Of a stretch of DNA of 64,000 nt, positions 7,936 through 16,420 are shown one piece after another. Every line of letters begins with the position of its first letter. The first letter of the stretch is position 1. A program made the position numbers and the translations under genes. This stretch comes from Ferrovibrio sp046297595 (GTDB lineage Bacteria; Pseudomonadota; Alphaproteobacteria; Ferrovibrionales; Ferrovibrionaceae): assembly GCF_046297595.1 (NCBI RefSeq), contig NZ_JBKBHT010000003.1:310001-374000 (forward strand), in the 5' to 3' direction. The notes beneath the pieces are model-generated. The model ran no database searches. It worked only from the letters and a program-made list of their open reading frames with translations, and was not told the DNA's origin.

Positions 7936-8895
7936 ATGCTTACCGCCCCTCGCCCACCCAAGCCCATCGTCTTTTCCGGCTCGAATCTGGACCGCGCCGG
8001 CAATCCGCGCCGCGACCCCGCCTGGCTGGGGGAAAAACGCCGCCGGGCCGACAGCCGCTTCCTGCCCTTACGCGAGCTGAAAGCCCTGGTCGACATCACG
8101 GCGAAACCGGCGCGCATCGCCTGGCTGGATACCGCCTGGGCCGATGCCCATGCAACCCTGCCCTGCCTGTTCCTCGGCCTGGACGAGGCCGGCATCGCGC
8201 ATTTTGCCGTCGACTGCGATGCGGACGAAACCACCGCCGATTTGCATGGCGAGGCCATCAAGTTCATCGACGTGCGCTCGATCGCGGCGATGCTGCCGCC
8301 CGAGGAGGCCGCGATCCTGGCCCAGGCGCGCAGCCTGACCGACTGGCACCAGCGCCATCGTTTCTGCGCCCAGTGCGGCAGCCCCACGCAGATCGCCGAA
8401 GCCGGCTACAGCCGGCATTGCACGAACGAGGCCTGCAAGGCGCAGCATTTCCCGCGCACCGATCCGGTGGTGATCATGCTGGCCGTGCGGCGCGACGAGG
8501 CGACCGGCGAAGACATGGTGCTGCTCGGTCGGCAGTCGCGCTTTCCGCCCGGCATGTATTCGGCTTTGGCCGGCTTCATGGAGCCGGGCGAGACCATCGA
8601 GGAAGCCGTGCGCCGCGAGATTTTGGAGGAATCCGGGATCGAGACGGGGGCGGTGCGCTATGTGGCCTGCCAGCCCTGGCCGTTCCCCTCCTCGCTGATG
8701 ATCGGCTGCATCGCGGAGGCGACCAGCAGCGCGATCACCGTGGACCCCACTGAGCTGGAAGAGGCGCGCTGGTTCAGCCGCGACGAGGTGGAGGAGATGC
8801 GGGTGAAATCCACCGACATGGAAGCTTCGCCCCGCCTCTCGCCGCCGCTGGCGCTGGCGCATCAGCTGGCGAAGCGATGGCTGGCAGGGGCGTGA
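7936..8895 (+). CDS. nudC: NAD(+) diphosphatase (NADH pyrophosphatase) NudC
   Basis: NudC cleaves NADH or NAD to NMN(H) and AMP and can remove NAD caps from RNA. From ATG 7936 the protein is 319 residues, starting MLTAPRPPKPIVFSGSNLDRAG as in alphaproteobacterial relatives. It has the zinc ribbon CAQCG...CTNEACKAQHFPRTDPVVI (about residues 144-175). The Nudix box lies in GFMEPGETIEEAVRREILEE (GX5EX7REUXEE). The NudC-specific PWPFPSSLMIGC segment follows. The frame is open further upstream to 7615, but that extension crosses the SRP RNA gene and is not coding. ATG 7900 is an alternative start. Confidence 0.93.
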   Translation: MLTAPRPPKPIVFSGSNLDRAGNPRRDPAWLGEKRRRADSRFLPLRELKALVDITAKPARIAWLDTAWADAHATLPCLFLGLDEAGIAHFAVDCDADETTADLHGEAIKFIDVRSIAAMLPPEEAAILAQARSLTDWHQRHRFCAQCGSPTQIAEAGYSRHCTNEACKAQHFPRTDPVVIMLAVRRDEATGEDMVLLGRQSRFPPGMYSALAGFMEPGETIEEAVRREILEESGIETGAVRYVACQPWPFPSSLMIGCIAEATSSAITVDPTELEEARWFSRDEVEEMRVKSTDMEASPRLSPPLALAHQLAKRWLAGA

Positions 8896-9314
8896 GCGGG
8901 GCACCGCGCCCGCTGGCCGGCATCGCCAGCTATCACGCCCATGTCTATTTCGACGGGCCGGCGCAACGCGCCGCCGCCGCGACGATCCGCGATCAGGTGG
9001 CCGAACGCTTTGCCGTGCAGCTTGGCCGCTGGCACGAGCAGCCGGTCGGGCCGCATGTGCTGGCGATGTATCAGATCGCCTTCGCGGTTGAGGTTTTCCC
9101 GCAGCTGGTTCCATGGCTGATGCTCAACCGGCAGGGCCTGAGCATCCTGGTCCACCCCAATACCGGCGCGCAGTATGACGACCATCTGGTGCACGCCCTG
9201 TGGCTGGGCACGCCGCTGCCGATCAAGGGGGACGTGCTGCCCCGCGGGGCTGGCGAAGGTAGCGGCGCCATCGATCCGGTGACCCCGAATACGGCACCCC
9301 GGCTGGAGCCCTGA
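8877..9314 (+). CDS. DOPA 4,5-dioxygenase family protein
   Basis: This 145-residue protein matches the DOPA 4,5-dioxygenase-like family: SYHAHVYFDGPAQRAAAATIRDQV, QLGRWHEQPVGPHVLAMYQIAF, LVPWLMLNRQGLSILVHPNTG and DDHLVHALWLG. The conserved histidines (HAHVY, GRWH, GPH, VHPNTG, DDH, HALW) are the expected metal and active-site residues. Family members perform extradiol ring cleavage; bacterial copies are mostly uncharacterised. It overlaps the end of nudC by 19 bases in another frame and is probably translated with it. Confidence 0.85.
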   Translation: MAGRGVSGAPRPLAGIASYHAHVYFDGPAQRAAAATIRDQVAERFAVQLGRWHEQPVGPHVLAMYQIAFAVEVFPQLVPWLMLNRQGLSILVHPNTGAQYDDHLVHALWLGTPLPIKGDVLPRGAGEGSGAIDPVTPNTAPRLEP

Positions 9315-9322
9315 GCGCGGCA

Positions 9323-10333
9323 CTAGCTGTCGAGCAGCCGCCGCACGTTCTCTCTGATGAATTCCGCGTCCGGCGGATTCTGCACCGGGTTGCCGGCGCG
9401 ATGGCCCCAGATGCTGGGGATCGGCTTCAGTTCGGCCTCCGCCAGATGCGGCAGTTCCGCCTCGTTGTCGGCGACGCGGAAATACAGGTCGGTAGCGCCC
9501 GGCATCAGCAGCACCTTCGCCCGGATCGCCTTCAGTGCCGCCGTCAGGTCGCCGCCATGATGCAGGCTGCTGATATCGCCGGCTTCCCAGGTGCGCAATT
9601 GCGCATAGAGGTCGGCGGCATCGCGGCGGGCATAACGCTCTTCCCAGTCGGTGCGCAGGAAGGTCTCCAGATCGGGGGCCTTCAATGCCGACAGATGCAG
9701 ATCGGCGCGGTAGAAATCCTGGCTGAGCGCCCAGCTCGCATAGATGCGGCCGAAGGCGCGGATCGCAGCTCGGGGCGGCGCGCTGAAGCGGCCATGGCCG
9801 ACATGCTCGGGCGCAGCCTCCAGCGTGGCCATCAGGCTTTTCAGAAAAATCCTGTTATGGGTGGCGGTGCGCGCACTGCCGCAATTCACCACGATGCGCG
9901 CCACGGCATCGGGGAAATCGGCGGCCCAGTGATAGGCCTGCTGCGCGCCCATCGACCAGCCATAGACGGCATGCAGTTTCTCGATGCCGAACTGCTCTTT
10001 CAGGAAATGGCGCTGCGCCGCCACGTTATCATGCGCGGTGACCAGATGCGGGTAACCCGGCGTGTTCGACGGGCTGGAGGACAACCCGTTGCCGAACATG
10101 TCGGGGATCACGATGAACCAGCGCGTGGGATCGAGCACGCCATCGGGACCGACCAGCCATTCCAGATCGGGATGCTGGGCCGAATAGCTGGTGGGATAGA
10201 GCACCACGTTGTCGCGCGCCGCATTCAGCGTGCCATGCGTTTTCCAGCTGATGAAGGCGCCCCGGATCGTTTCGCCCGACTGGGTTTGGACATCACCGAG
10301 ATCGAAACGGCCGGACTGCGTGGGCCAACTCAT
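9323..10333 (-). CDS. MetX-like alpha/beta hydrolase
   Basis: This 336-residue alpha/beta hydrolase is related to homoserine acetyltransferases but not orthologous to the metX at 543. Visible features are GAFISWKTHGTLNAARDNVVLYPTS, the nucleophile elbow GWSMGAQQAYHWA, LLMPGATDLYFRV near the acid residue and IWGHRAGNP at the catalytic histidine. It differs from true MetX in the oxyanion and substrate segments. The gene start overlaps the meaB stop by four bases, so both are in one transcript. The reaction is unknown. Confidence 0.78.
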   Translation of the reverse strand: MSWPTQSGRFDLGDVQTQSGETIRGAFISWKTHGTLNAARDNVVLYPTSYSAQHPDLEWLVGPDGVLDPTRWFIVIPDMFGNGLSSSPSNTPGYPHLVTAHDNVAAQRHFLKEQFGIEKLHAVYGWSMGAQQAYHWAADFPDAVARIVVNCGSARTATHNRIFLKSLMATLEAAPEHVGHGRFSAPPRAAIRAFGRIYASWALSQDFYRADLHLSALKAPDLETFLRTDWEERYARRDAADLYAQLRTWEAGDISSLHHGGDLTAALKAIRAKVLLMPGATDLYFRVADNEAELPHLAEAELKPIPSIWGHRAGNPVQNPPDAEFIRENVRRLLDS

Positions 10334-11358
10334 GTCCGCAGCATCCCGAGCAGTTTGCGCGCCGCGGCCGCCGGCGTGATCTTGCCCTGGGCCACGGCTT
10401 TCTGCTGGCGCGGCAGTTCTTCGGCGATGGCCGGGTCGCGGCGCAGCCAGTCGAGCAGGCCATCCTGCAATTCGCGTAACAGCCAGTGTTCGGCCTGTTT
10501 GCGACGCTGGGCCTGGAGCGCGCCGGTTTTGTCCAGCGCCTTGCGATATTCGCCGATGATGCGCCAGACATCATTGATGCCCTCGTTCAGCAAAGCCGAG
10601 ACCATCTGCACTTCGGGTTTCCATTCGGCATGGCGCGGGCGCATGAGCTGCAAGGCCATGCGGTAGTCGGCGGCAGCCAGCCGCGCCTTGGGCAGCAGGT
10701 CGCCATCGGCCTTGTTGATGATGACGAGGTCGGCCAGTTCCATGATGCCGCGCTTGATGCCCTGCAGATCGTCGCCACCGGCCGGCGCCAGCAGCAGCAG
10801 GAACATGTCGACCATCTCGGCCACGGTGGTTTCCGACTGGCCGACGCCCACGGTTTCCACCAGCACCACGTCGAAGCCGGCGGCCTCCACCAGCAGCATC
10901 GCCTCGCGCGTGCGCCGCGCCACGCCGCCGAGCGAGCCGCCCGAGGGCGATGGCCGGATGAAGGCGTTGGGTTCGCGGCCGAGCTGTTCCATGCGGGTCT
11001 TGTCGCCCAGGATCGACCCACCCGAGAGCGAGGACGACGGATCGACCGCCAGCACGGCCACTTTAAGATCCTGCCCGGTGAGGAACAGGCCGAAGCGTTC
11101 GATGAAGCTGGACTTGCCCACGCCGGGCGTGCCGGAAATGCCGATGCGGATTGCGCCGGTCTTCTTGCCGGCCGTGCTCTGGCCCGTATGCGGCAGGATC
11201 GCCTGCAGCAGGGTGTCGGCGGCGGCCTGGTCCTGCGGATGGCTCGATTCCACCAGGGTGATGGCGCGGGCCAGCGCGCGCCGGTCGCCGGTCAGCAGGC
11301 GTTCGGCCAGCTGGGCGGGATCGGCGGCGCGGCGGCCGGCATGAAGCGTGGGCGACAT
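10330..11358 (-). CDS. meaB: Methylmalonyl-CoA mutase-associated GTPase MeaB
   Basis: MeaB is a G3E-family GTPase chaperone that gates cobalamin loading and protects methylmalonyl-CoA mutase. The 342-residue protein has the P-loop GTPGVGKSSFIERFG, the switch segment VAVLAVDPSSSLSGGSILGDKTRM, AGFDVVLVETVGVGQSE, the base-recognition motif NKADGD and the C-terminal dimerisation helices. The mutase genes are not in the window. It is followed by the MetX-like hydrolase with a four-base overlap. It fits with mcl2-mch and mmsA elsewhere in the window as propionate/methylmalonate metabolism. Confidence 0.95.
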   Translation of the reverse strand: MSPTLHAGRRAADPAQLAERLLTGDRRALARAITLVESSHPQDQAAADTLLQAILPHTGQSTAGKKTGAIRIGISGTPGVGKSSFIERFGLFLTGQDLKVAVLAVDPSSSLSGGSILGDKTRMEQLGREPNAFIRPSPSGGSLGGVARRTREAMLLVEAAGFDVVLVETVGVGQSETTVAEMVDMFLLLLAPAGGDDLQGIKRGIMELADLVIINKADGDLLPKARLAAADYRMALQLMRPRHAEWKPEVQMVSALLNEGINDVWRIIGEYRKALDKTGALQAQRRKQAEHWLLRELQDGLLDWLRRDPAIAEELPRQQKAVAQGKITPAAAARKLLGMLRT

Positions 11359-11431
11359 GGCGCGACCTTAGCCAAGCCCCGCCCATCGCGCCACCAACAG
11401 ATGGGCGCCGAATCGGGCTTCTCCGTCGTGC

Positions 11432-11824
11432 TTACCAGGGCCGGATGTTGAACAGGGCGATCAGCTTCTGCTTGAGCTGCAGCGAGGAAAACGGCTTGGC
11501 GATATAGGCATCCACCCGGTGTTCGCGCGCCTGCAGCACGAACTCCTTGCCGGCATTGCTGGTGAGCATGAGGAACTTGGTGCGCACGCCCATCTCGCGG
11601 ATCGCCTTCAGCAGGTCGAGGCCGGTGACCTCGGGCATGTTCCAGTCGGAAACGATCAGGTCGTAATGCCCCTTCACCTGCTGGATCATCTCCAGCGCCT
11701 TGGCGCCGTTATTGGCCGTCTCCAGCTTTTCCACGCCGTATTGCCGCAGCATCATCTGGGTCATGCGCTGCGAGTATGTATCGTCCTCGACCAGCAGCAC
11801 CCACAAATCCTTGAAATCGGTCAT
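11432..11824 (-). CDS. CheY-like response regulator
   Basis: This 130-residue single REC domain has the acidic pair in LLVEDDTYS, the phosphoacceptor Asp in LIVSDWNMPEVTGLDLL, the conserved Thr/Ser in LMLTSNAGKEF and the Lys in YIAKPFSSLQLKQKL. There is no output domain, so it signals by protein contact. Its start overlaps the stop of the hybrid histidine kinase by four bases. The pair is probably a cognate phosphorelay, with the kinase's HPt domain as the likely phosphodonor. Confidence 0.93.
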   Translation of the reverse strand: MTDFKDLWVLLVEDDTYSQRMTQMMLRQYGVEKLETANNGAKALEMIQQVKGHYDLIVSDWNMPEVTGLDLLKAIREMGVRTKFLMLTSNAGKEFVLQAREHRVDAYIAKPFSSLQLKQKLIALFNIRPW

Positions 11825-14043
11825 TCCGCCCTGTCTCCATCCCCCAGCATGGCGCGCTGCTCATGCAGCCAGCCGCTGCCCTGTTCCAGCGCGTCGTTCA
11901 GTTCCGTCAGCAACGCCGCGTCGACCGGCCCGGCCAATCCCGCCGCTTCGATCCGCCGCGCCAGATCCAGCACGCGGTTGAGCCCCAGGCTGCCCGCCGG
12001 GCCGCGCAGCGTATGGGCCTGGCGCGCCAGGCGCGGCCAGTCGCCCGCCTGCATGGATGCGGCCAGTTCATGCCGCACATCGCCCAGCATGGCGAAAAAC
12101 AGGTCGATCAGTTCGGCCAGCCCCCTGTGGCCCACCCCATCGACCAGCATGCGCAAAGCAGCCGGATCGTGATCGAGGCTGGCGGCGGCTTCGTCAGCGC
12201 CGGCGGCGATTGAGGCTTCCACATCGGCAAGACCCAACGCGCGGCGCATGGCGAGGTCGAGCGCATCGGGATGCACCGGCTTGGCCACGAAACCGTCCAT
12301 GCCGGCTTCCAGGCAACGCCGCATGCCATCGGGCCCGATGCTGGAGGTAACCGCAATGATCTTCACCCGGCCATGGGGCGGCGGCAGGGCGCGGATGGCG
12401 CGCGTGGCGGCGATGCCGTCCATCTCGGGCATGTGCAGGTCGGTGAGGATCAGGTCGAAATCCTGCGTGGCGGCAAGATCAAGCGCGGCACGGCCGGTTT
12501 CGGCGAAGATCACATCGTGTTCGCCGGCATCGTCGCGCGCCGCCAGCAGGCCGCCCAGAACCTTGCGATTCACCGCGTTGTCTTCGGCCACCAGGATGCG
12601 CAGGCGCGGCAGGGGTGCGCGCGGCGCTGTCGCTGCCTTTGCGCGCGGTGCGGCACCTTCACGCAGGGGCAGGCGCAGCCAGAATGTGCTGCCCGCGCCC
12701 GGTTTGCTGTCGACGCCGATCTCGCCGCCCATCGCCTCGACCAGTGCGCGGCAGATCGCCAGGCCCAGCCCGGTGCCGCCGAAACGCCGCGTGATGGAAG
12801 AGTCGGCCTGGGAGAATCGCGCGAACAGCCGGCTGGCCTGTTCGGGCGCGATGCCGATGCCGGTATCCTGGACGGCAACATGCAACCGGCCGTCGGCCAT
12901 ACCAGCCTTCACCGTGACGCTGCCTTTTTCGGTGAACTTGATCGCGTTGGAGATCAGGTTGAGCAGCACCTGGCGCAGGCGGCCGGGATCGCCGCGCAGG
13001 TATGGCGGCAGATCGGGCGCGATCTCGTGGCGCAGGACCAGGCCCTTCTCGGCAGCACGCGGCGCCAGCAAGGCGATTGCGGCATGCACCTGGGCGGCGA
13101 AATCGTAGTCGATATCCTCCAGGTCGATACGGCCGGCCTCGAGTTTGGAGAAATCGAGGATGTCGTTGAGGATGGCGAGCAGGGCCTCGCCCGATTGCAG
13201 CGCCGTGGCGGCCAGGCCGCGCTGTTCCTCGTCCAGCTTCGTGTTGAGCAGCAGGCGCGTGAGGCCCAGCACGCCGTTCATCGGCGTGCGGATTTCGTGG
13301 CTCATCATCGCGAGGAAATCGGATTTCGCCTTCGTCGCCGCCTCGGCCTCGATGCGCGCGGCCTGCAGCGCGGCTCGCGAGATGGTGCGTGCGCGCAGGG
13401 ACGCGATGGCCGAGCGCGTCATCAGCAGCACGGCGAACATCAGGCAGAGGAAATACAGCAGCATCTGTTCCCCGCGCGGCACATCGAAGGCCGGCACGAG
13501 ATCAAGCAGATGGCAGACCAGCAGCACGATGAAATTCAGGCTGGCCATCGCCGCGACCCAGGCGATCACGCGGCCGTTGTTGGTGAGCATGGTGAGCGCC
13601 AGACCCAGCACGCTGAACAGCGCGAAGCTGGAGGCCAGCCCACCGGTGCCCAGCGTGAGCACCGTGTTGCCAAGGCCGCCATTCAGCGCCATCAGGCCGA
13701 TGGCCAGCGCGATGTTGCCGGTGAAGCGGATCAGCAGCGCGCCGGCCAGCGGCCCGCCAATCATGGAGACGAAGCCCGCCACTTCCCACAGATTGAGGCC
13801 GGAACGGATCAGCAGATAGGGCGGGATCAGCAGCAAAGCGGCGGCGACCGACAAGGTAAGCTGCAGGTTGCTGCGATAGCGGTGTAGCCTGCGCGGATCG
13901 CCCTCGCGCAGCACGGCCGGCGGCACGAAGGCATCGACGATGCGGGCGGACAGGCGACGCTGGCGTGGCGTGTCCCGGACGCGAGTTTCCGGGGGGCGCG
14001 CTTCCGGGTCGGTCTGCGCGGCGGCGACAGGCTCGGCCAGCAT
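11821..14043 (-). CDS. Membrane-bound hybrid histidine kinase with REC and HPt domains
   Basis: This protein of about 740 residues has an N-terminal block of about six hydrophobic helices (residues about 55-200, NLQLTLSVAAALLLIPPYLL onward). A HisKA domain follows with SDFLAMMSHEIRTPMNGVLGL, then HATPase_c with N box LNLISNAIKFTEKG, DTGIGIAPEQ and GTGLGLAI. A REC domain (LVAEDNAVN...LILTDLHMPEMDG...FVAKPV) and a C-terminal HPt domain (QAHTLRGPAGSLGL) complete it. There is no obvious periplasmic sensor loop, so the signal may be membrane-borne. ATG 14043 is preferred because GGGTGAAG lies upstream; GTG 14058 is possible. It is co-transcribed with the downstream response regulator. Confidence 0.92.
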   Translation of the reverse strand: MLAEPVAAAQTDPEARPPETRVRDTPRQRRLSARIVDAFVPPAVLREGDPRRLHRYRSNLQLTLSVAAALLLIPPYLLIRSGLNLWEVAGFVSMIGGPLAGALLIRFTGNIALAIGLMALNGGLGNTVLTLGTGGLASSFALFSVLGLALTMLTNNGRVIAWVAAMASLNFIVLLVCHLLDLVPAFDVPRGEQMLLYFLCLMFAVLLMTRSAIASLRARTISRAALQAARIEAEAATKAKSDFLAMMSHEIRTPMNGVLGLTRLLLNTKLDEEQRGLAATALQSGEALLAILNDILDFSKLEAGRIDLEDIDYDFAAQVHAAIALLAPRAAEKGLVLRHEIAPDLPPYLRGDPGRLRQVLLNLISNAIKFTEKGSVTVKAGMADGRLHVAVQDTGIGIAPEQASRLFARFSQADSSITRRFGGTGLGLAICRALVEAMGGEIGVDSKPGAGSTFWLRLPLREGAAPRAKAATAPRAPLPRLRILVAEDNAVNRKVLGGLLAARDDAGEHDVIFAETGRAALDLAATQDFDLILTDLHMPEMDGIAATRAIRALPPPHGRVKIIAVTSSIGPDGMRRCLEAGMDGFVAKPVHPDALDLAMRRALGLADVEASIAAGADEAAASLDHDPAALRMLVDGVGHRGLAELIDLFFAMLGDVRHELAASMQAGDWPRLARQAHTLRGPAGSLGLNRVLDLARRIEAAGLAGPVDAALLTELNDALEQGSGWLHEQRAMLGDGDRAE

Positions 14044-14198
14044 GGTCACACGCTTCACCCGTTTGATTGTTTCCCCATTACCAGCCTAGCAAAGCTGCCG
14101 CTCTTCACCAAGAATTTACAACTTTTGCGAGCGGGCAGTCGGTTTTGCATAGAACAAGATTGACAGCGACTCCCCGGGATTCGTATTCCGGTAAGACC

Positions 14199-14702
14199 AT
14201 GGCGAATCGGAATGAATCACCGCTTCCGAACGATCCTCTGCGCCGGCTTGAGCAGGCGCGGGCCGACCTGTCGCGCACGGCACGCCGGGTGGAGGATACC
14301 GCCACCGATATCGTCAGCACGGAAACGCCGCCGCAGGTCGACCCCGCCGCCGTGGCCGCCCGCATCGACCTGATGCGCGCGCGGTTCGCCAAGGCGCGCG
14401 AGGATGTGGTTTCCGCCCTGCTGTTCCTGGGCGATGCCCAGCGCGATTGCGACGCTCTGCTGGAATCCTGCGAGACGGCGAACTGGCGCATGATGGCGGC
14501 CGGCGTGGAGTTGCTGAGCGACTGCCTGCGCCGCGCCCTGCCGTCGGAGGAACGCCATCTGGGTGTGATCGGCCTGCTGATCGACGCACTCTATGCCCTG
14601 CGGCGGGCCGAAACGCGCCCGGACATGGACCGCGCCGGCGAGGACCTGCTGCGCGGCCTGCGCCTGGCGATTTCGCGAGAATTGCGATCAACCGACGCCT
14701 GA
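14199..14702 (+). CDS. Hypothetical protein, helical
   Basis: From ATG 14199 this encodes 167 residues starting MANRNESPLPNDPLRRLEQA. It is predicted mostly helical and rich in Arg, Ala and Leu. A segment LRRLEQARADLSRTARRVED may form a coiled coil, and a C-terminal half (LLFLGDAQRDCDALLESCE, RMMAAGVELLSDCLRRALPS) resembles no family I recognise. The frame is open from 14067, but the first 44 codons lie in an AT-richer promoter-like stretch. It is divergent from the hybrid kinase and precedes a DUF3108 protein. A role in the signalling cluster is only a guess from position. Confidence 0.6.
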   Translation: MANRNESPLPNDPLRRLEQARADLSRTARRVEDTATDIVSTETPPQVDPAAVAARIDLMRARFAKAREDVVSALLFLGDAQRDCDALLESCETANWRMMAAGVELLSDCLRRALPSEERHLGVIGLLIDALYALRRAETRPDMDRAGEDLLRGLRLAISRELRSTDA

Positions 14703-14826
14703 ACGAGGCGCCTGGGCGATCAGGCCGCGGTATAATCCGACCAGGACGCGAACAAAGCCGCGTCAAGCCGTTATTTCCGCAAAATGGCGCTCTGGAAATC
14801 GGCAAAACAAGACTAAAGTATAAGTC

Positions 14827-15732
14827 ATGCGCCACGCCGTATCGCTTGCGACCGGATTCCTGCTGGCCCTGCCAATCGCCGCCGGCCCCGCTTTCGCGGC
14901 CGCGGGGCAGAACCCCGATTCCCGAACGCCCGAGCGCCTGACCCAACGCCTGCACAGCGCCGAACTGGGCTTCAGCGTTTATGCCCTGGGCGCCAAGGGC
15001 GTGGACTTCACGGTGACGGCGGAACGCAAGGCGGAGACCTTTGAAATGGCGACCGCCATGCGCACGGCGGGTATGCTGGACTGGGCGATGAGCTTCACCA
15101 TGACCGGCCAGGCCGCGGCGCGGATCGACGGCGACGAACTCAAGCCGCTGCGCTACGACATCCAGAGCGACGGAAGCTGGTCGAAACGCATGACGCGCAT
15201 GCGCTGGGGCGAAGACGGCCTGCCGGTGGCGGAAGTCAGCCCGCCCAACGACGAGGATGACCGCGACGAAGTGCCCGACCATCTCAAGATCGGCACGGTC
15301 GATCCCACCACGGCGATTTTCGCCCGTGCCCTGCGCGAGGGCAGCGAACCACCCTGCACGGGCAGCGACGCGGTCTATGACGGGCGCCGGCGCTATAACC
15401 TGCATTACGCACCGGTCGGGCCCGACATGGTGCAGCCGCATAACCGCACCGCCTATGACGGCCCGGCCTTCAAATGCGAAATCCGCAGCGAACCGATCGC
15501 CGGTTATGATCGGAAATACCTGGCGAGCTGGAGCGAGAAGGACCAGCAGCCGACCTATATCTGGCTGGTTCAGCCGCCGGGCTTCGCCGTCTGGCTGCCG
15601 GTGAAGCTGGAAGGCGGCTTCCGCCTGGGCTCGGCCAGCGGCTGGATCAGCCGCGCGAAGCTCAACGACCGCGAATGGCTGGCGCCGCTGGGCTTCATCC
15701 GCGCCGAGATGCCGCGCGAGCTTACGCCCTGA
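14827..15732 (+). CDS. Exported DUF3108 domain protein
   Basis: This 301-residue protein has a signal peptide (MRHAVSLATGFLLALPIAAG, cleavage near AFA-AAG). DUF3108-type sequence follows: ELGFSVYALGAKGVDFTVTAER, MRTAGMLDWAMSFTMTGQAAARI, LKPLRYDIQSDGSWSKRMTRM and VDPTTAIFARAL. The last part, DGRRRYNLHYAP through LPVKLEGGFRLGSASGWISRAKL, is also typical. The fold is a beta-rich periplasmic module of unknown function. A TATAAT-like -10 at 14731-14736 lies in the upstream gap. Confidence 0.85.
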   Translation: MRHAVSLATGFLLALPIAAGPAFAAAGQNPDSRTPERLTQRLHSAELGFSVYALGAKGVDFTVTAERKAETFEMATAMRTAGMLDWAMSFTMTGQAAARIDGDELKPLRYDIQSDGSWSKRMTRMRWGEDGLPVAEVSPPNDEDDRDEVPDHLKIGTVDPTTAIFARALREGSEPPCTGSDAVYDGRRRYNLHYAPVGPDMVQPHNRTAYDGPAFKCEIRSEPIAGYDRKYLASWSEKDQQPTYIWLVQPPGFAVWLPVKLEGGFRLGSASGWISRAKLNDREWLAPLGFIRAEMPRELTP

Positions 15733-15755
15733 CCGGACCATCGCCCGCTAAACCG

Positions 15756-16142
15756 ATGCGCAAAGCCCCAATGCGCAGGGCCCTGGTGGCCGAGGACAAC
15801 CCGGCCGGCCGCGCCGCCTTCGAGAAACTGCTCGGCGCGCTGGGCTTCACCACCCTGTTCGCCATGGATGGCCGCGAGGCCATCGGCCTGTTCATCGAGA
15901 ATGCCGATATCGCCGTGATCCTGATGGATATCCGCATGCCGGGCCTGAACGGCATCAAGGCGACCCAGGAAATCCGCCTGGCCGGCGGGCCACGCGGGAT
16001 GAAAATCCCGATCATCGGCATCACGGCGGCCGACGGGGCCGAAGTGCGCCGGGAATGCCTGGCCTGCGGCATGAACGAGGTGCTGGTAAAACCGGTGGAT
16101 CCGCGAAAGCTGGTCGCTGCGATCCGGGCGCTGACGCCTTAA
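15756..16142 (+). CDS. Single-domain response regulator (second copy)
   Basis: From ATG 15756 this 128-residue REC domain has acidic residues in LVAEDNPAG, phosphoacceptor Asp in VILMDIRMPGLNGIKATQEI, the conserved switch position in IIGITAADGAEVRRE and Lys in VLVKPVDPRKLVAAI. ATG 15771 (MRRALVAEDN) is an equally plausible start. It resembles the detached receiver of a hybrid kinase more than CheY, with VLMDIRMPGLNG typical of HPt-linked receivers. It follows the DUF3108 gene by 23 bases and may be a partner of the hybrid kinase at 11.8-14.0 kb. Confidence 0.9.
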   Translation: MRKAPMRRALVAEDNPAGRAAFEKLLGALGFTTLFAMDGREAIGLFIENADIAVILMDIRMPGLNGIKATQEIRLAGGPRGMKIPIIGITAADGAEVRRECLACGMNEVLVKPVDPRKLVAAIRALTP

Positions 16143-16180
16143 CCCATTGATCTAAATATTATTAATACAAAATCCCGCCA

Positions 16181-16201
16181 TGTCCGGGCTTGAACCGGAC
16201 A
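16181..16201. repeat. Short inverted repeat
   Basis: TGTCCGG-GCTTGAA-CCGGACA is a perfect 7-base dyad downstream of the response-regulator gene. It resembles one arm pair of the interspersed palindromic repeats elsewhere in the window but lacks their other half and their terminal motifs. It may be a degenerate copy or a weak transcription terminator (no T tract follows). Confidence 0.35.
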
Positions 16202-16274
16202 GCTTTGCCCGCCCCCGCTGAGGCCCCCGGAACACGTCCGCTGTCTGCGGCGGCGAGTCTGACCGCGGCCCGCC

Positions 16275-16303
16275 TTGACTTCTGGCCCCCAAACCGCTTT
16301 ATT
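16275..16303 (+). promoter_or_regulatory. Probable sigma-70 promoter of the ffh operon
   Basis: TTGACT at 16275-16280 and TTTATT at 16298-16303 are separated by 17 bases. The position gives a 5' leader of about 110 bases before ffh. This lies in the 278-base gap 16143-16420, which otherwise holds an AT-rich tract (about 16147-16175) and the small dyad at 16181. Confidence 0.5.
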
Positions 16304-16420
16304 CCGCGCGCTTTCCGACTTTTGGGAGCAATCCGGTCCGAGGATCGCCGTCCGTCCGCGAGTGTCGCGCACGGGCGTCAATTTGTTTTGGGCCATGCTT
16401 TGAGGAATTTCAGGGTCGAC

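Noticed and set aside
12271..13887. Long plus-strand open frame of about 540 codons opposite the hybrid kinase
   Set aside because: It is antisense to a clear histidine kinase in a high-GC genome. The translation is rich in His, Gln, Arg and Gly with no domain.
16190..16420. Upstream extension of Ffh
   Set aside because: The first 77 codons lie before the canonical MFESLSGKLG start and include the promoter-like boxes.
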